NCBI RefSeq assembly: GCF_052048155.1
Contig: NZ_JBNAIK010000005.1
Coordinates: 1-64,000, forward strand
Origin: HIMB114 sp052048155
Lineage (GTDB): Bacteria > Pseudomonadota > Alphaproteobacteria > Pelagibacterales > Pelagibacteraceae
Direction of reading: 5' to 3'
DNA length: 64,000 nucleotides
In this document: one piece after another, positions 62,914-64,000 of the stretch
Layout of the letters: each line of letters starts with the position of its first letter
Numbering within the stretch: position 1 is the stretch's first letter
Notes under the pieces: model-generated
Seen by the model: only the letters and a program-made list of their open reading frames with translations
What the model was told of the DNA's origin: nothing
The model's database searches: none
Translations under genes and position numbers: made by a program

Positions 62914-63759
62914 GCTTTTAATATTATTAAGACAATTATTTAATTTTTTAATATCATCATCTAAAGCCAAACAAATAATAAAGAATAAGAATACCCAACC
63001 ACCTAAAGATAGTATTAAAAAATAGTATGAATAATAATAAGCTAGTAAACCAAACATAAGAATTACAATCACAACACGAATAAAAATGGTTTCTCTAAAA
63101 ACTGTCGAAATTCTTAAAGAATGCAAAATAAGCCCTAAAATACTCATTTTTGAAGGACCAAAATACCTTATGCCCCTGATAGAATCTATAGTTTCATAAG
63201 ATGGGAAAATTTTAGCCAGAGCTCCAGAAAAACTTAACCATACAGATCCACTGGACAAAATTTTAGAAACAGCACTTTTAGATAAACATGTGTAGTTACC
63301 AAACTTAATTAACTTTCCAGTGATAAGATTTGTGAAAATTTTGTGAACAGAGTAAAAAAATTTAAATAGCAATCCTTCACTTCTTTTAATTCGGATAGCA
63401 GTAATAACTTCAGGTTGAGTGTCTTCAACTTTGTTAAAAAATTCTTTAAGCTCTACTGGTCGATCTTCCCCATCGCCATCCATAGGAATGATGTAATCAT
63501 ATTCTAAATTTTCTTGGCAGTATTTAAGTCCTGTTGCAATCGCTTTTCGGTGGCCGCTGTTTTTTATAAGATTAATTATTTTTATAGAATTGATTTTTAA
63601 AAAATTTTTCTCATTATTATCTAGATTTTCTGTTGAAGCATCGTTTACAATTAAAATATCAACTGTTTCATTATGAATTTGTAAATCAATATTATTAATT
63701 AACTTAAAAACAGACCGCCAATCATTAAAAACAGGAATTAAAATAATATATTTTTTCAT
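62890..63759 (-). CDS. Glycosyltransferase family 2 with C-terminal membrane helices
   Basis: This 289-residue protein has a GT-A fold start (KKYIILIPVFNDWRSVFKLINNI, LIVNDASTENLDNNEKN), the metal-binding IIPMDGDGEDRPVELKEF and two or three C-terminal hydrophobic helices. It resembles polyprenyl-phosphate mannosyl/glucosyl transferases (DPM1/GtrB-like). It likely makes a lipid-linked sugar. Its start overlaps the stop of the truncated upstream gene (ATGA), which suggests one pathway. Confidence 0.85.
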   Translation of the reverse strand: MKKYIILIPVFNDWRSVFKLINNIDLQIHNETVDILIVNDASTENLDNNEKNFLKINSIKIINLIKNSGHRKAIATGLKYCQENLEYDYIIPMDGDGEDRPVELKEFFNKVEDTQPEVITAIRIKRSEGLLFKFFYSVHKIFTNLITGKLIKFGNYTCLSKSAVSKILSSGSVWLSFSGALAKIFPSYETIDSIRGIRYFGPSKMSILGLILHSLRISTVFRETIFIRVVIVILMFGLLAYYYSYYFLILSLGGWVFLFFIICLALDDDIKKLNNCLNNIKSLSDIYSR

Positions 63760-64000
63760 TTATTAAAGAGATTATTATTTAAAGATCCAAATTTTATATC
63801 ATTATTTTTTAATAGAACGTTAAATCTTATTCTGTCGGCACCTGCAATTACTATACATTTTGGTCTGGGTGTAAGTTGGTAACAAAGATTACCGGCAATC
63901 CATTCATTACCTGAAATAGATATAATTTTTTTATAATCTTTAAAATAATTATAAATCGATAAAGTCTTTTTAAAAATTTTTAAATTTTCCTTTCCTTGAA
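63756..64000 (-). CDS. C-terminal part of a truncated gene, possibly a membrane glycosyltransferase
   Basis: The frame enters from the right edge and ends with TGA at 63756-63758, overlapping the GT2 gene as ATGA. The 81 visible residues include SGNEWIAGNLCYQLTPRPKC and ADRIRFNVLLKNNDIKFGSL. The EWIAGNL-Y-L-RPK pattern recalls, from memory, the periplasmic end of GT39-like glycosyltransferases in alphaproteobacteria, which would fit the GT2 partner. This is a weak match and the gene is incomplete. Confidence 0.55.
   Translation of the reverse strand, partial: QGKENLKIFKKTLSIYNYFKDYKKIISISGNEWIAGNLCYQLTPRPKCIVIAGADRIRFNVLLKNNDIKFGSLNNNLFNK

Overview
The window looks like a piece of a SAR11-type (Pelagibacterales) marine alphaproteobacterial chromosome. 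This rests on very low G+C, near-zero intergenic space, a proteorhodopsin gene with a complete retinal branch, a tandem glycine riboswitch directly in front of gcvT, and a general amino-acid (AapJQMP-type) importer plus a ProXW-type osmolyte importer. No taxonomic marker such as rRNA is present, so the placement comes from gene content and organisation. About 70 protein genes, two tRNAs (Arg-UCG, Leu-GAG) and one riboswitch are supported. No IS element, CRISPR array, prophage or stretch over 300 bases without a gene was seen.

Layout. 1-2.4 kb: tail of a possible secreted partner, its TpsB outer-membrane transporter and an IalB-like periplasmic protein. 2.4-10.4 kb (minus strand): rpoH, rluD, then aapJQMP with a terminator hairpin between J and Q, then proX-proW without an ATPase gene. 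10.6-13.2 kb: tRNA-Arg and a tsaC-ABC exporter operon. 13.2-22.5 kb: an isoprenoid-to-retinal block. The genes are xseB-ispA on the plus strand, crtI-crtB-crtY-blh-ispH on the minus strand, and proteorhodopsin and dxs on the plus strand. Together they cover early MEP-pathway precursor supply, prenyl chain building, carotene formation, cleavage to retinal and the opsin that binds it. 22.5-34.4 kb: outer-membrane protein, unknown DNA-binding-like protein, UMF1-type transporter, GMC oxidoreductase, rhomboid protease, aroC, pdxH, a proC-gloA-rhodanese operon, an EamA exporter and an FAD protein.

34.4-39.6 kb: glycine riboswitch and the glycine cleavage operon gcvT-gcvH-gcvP, followed in overlapping frames by a 53-residue small membrane protein and TspO. 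39.6-51.3 kb: ispB, sppA-glyQ-glyS-ppdK, nadA-nadC, tRNA-Leu, ygfZ and a dihydroorotase. 51.3-58.3 kb: a complete polyhydroxybutyrate locus, with phaR-phaC divergent from phaP-phaB-phaA and a prpE-like acyl-CoA synthetase at the end. The phaC/phaP intergenic region carries a 19-bp dyad placed between the -35 and -10 boxes of phaP. 58.4-64 kb: dipeptide epimerase, ferredoxin and TrxR-like ferredoxin reductase, bactofilin, a umuDC operon with an SOS box touching the start codon, a GT2 glycosyltransferase and a truncated gene at the edge.

The most interesting non-coding signals are: (i) a roughly 46-bp element with three GANTC sites at 11-12 bp spacing and a shared GAACATTT end, found upstream of both the GMC gene and umuD; (ii) three 11-bp repeats with a 20-bp period in front of an unrecognised putative regulator; (iii) a terminator-like hairpin in the proteorhodopsin leader; (iv) the pha dyad and a 12-bp hairpin with a CTCCCCC loop between phaP and phaB; (v) all nine convergent gene pairs having abutting or overlapping stop codons. 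All comparisons were made by eye, without database searches.
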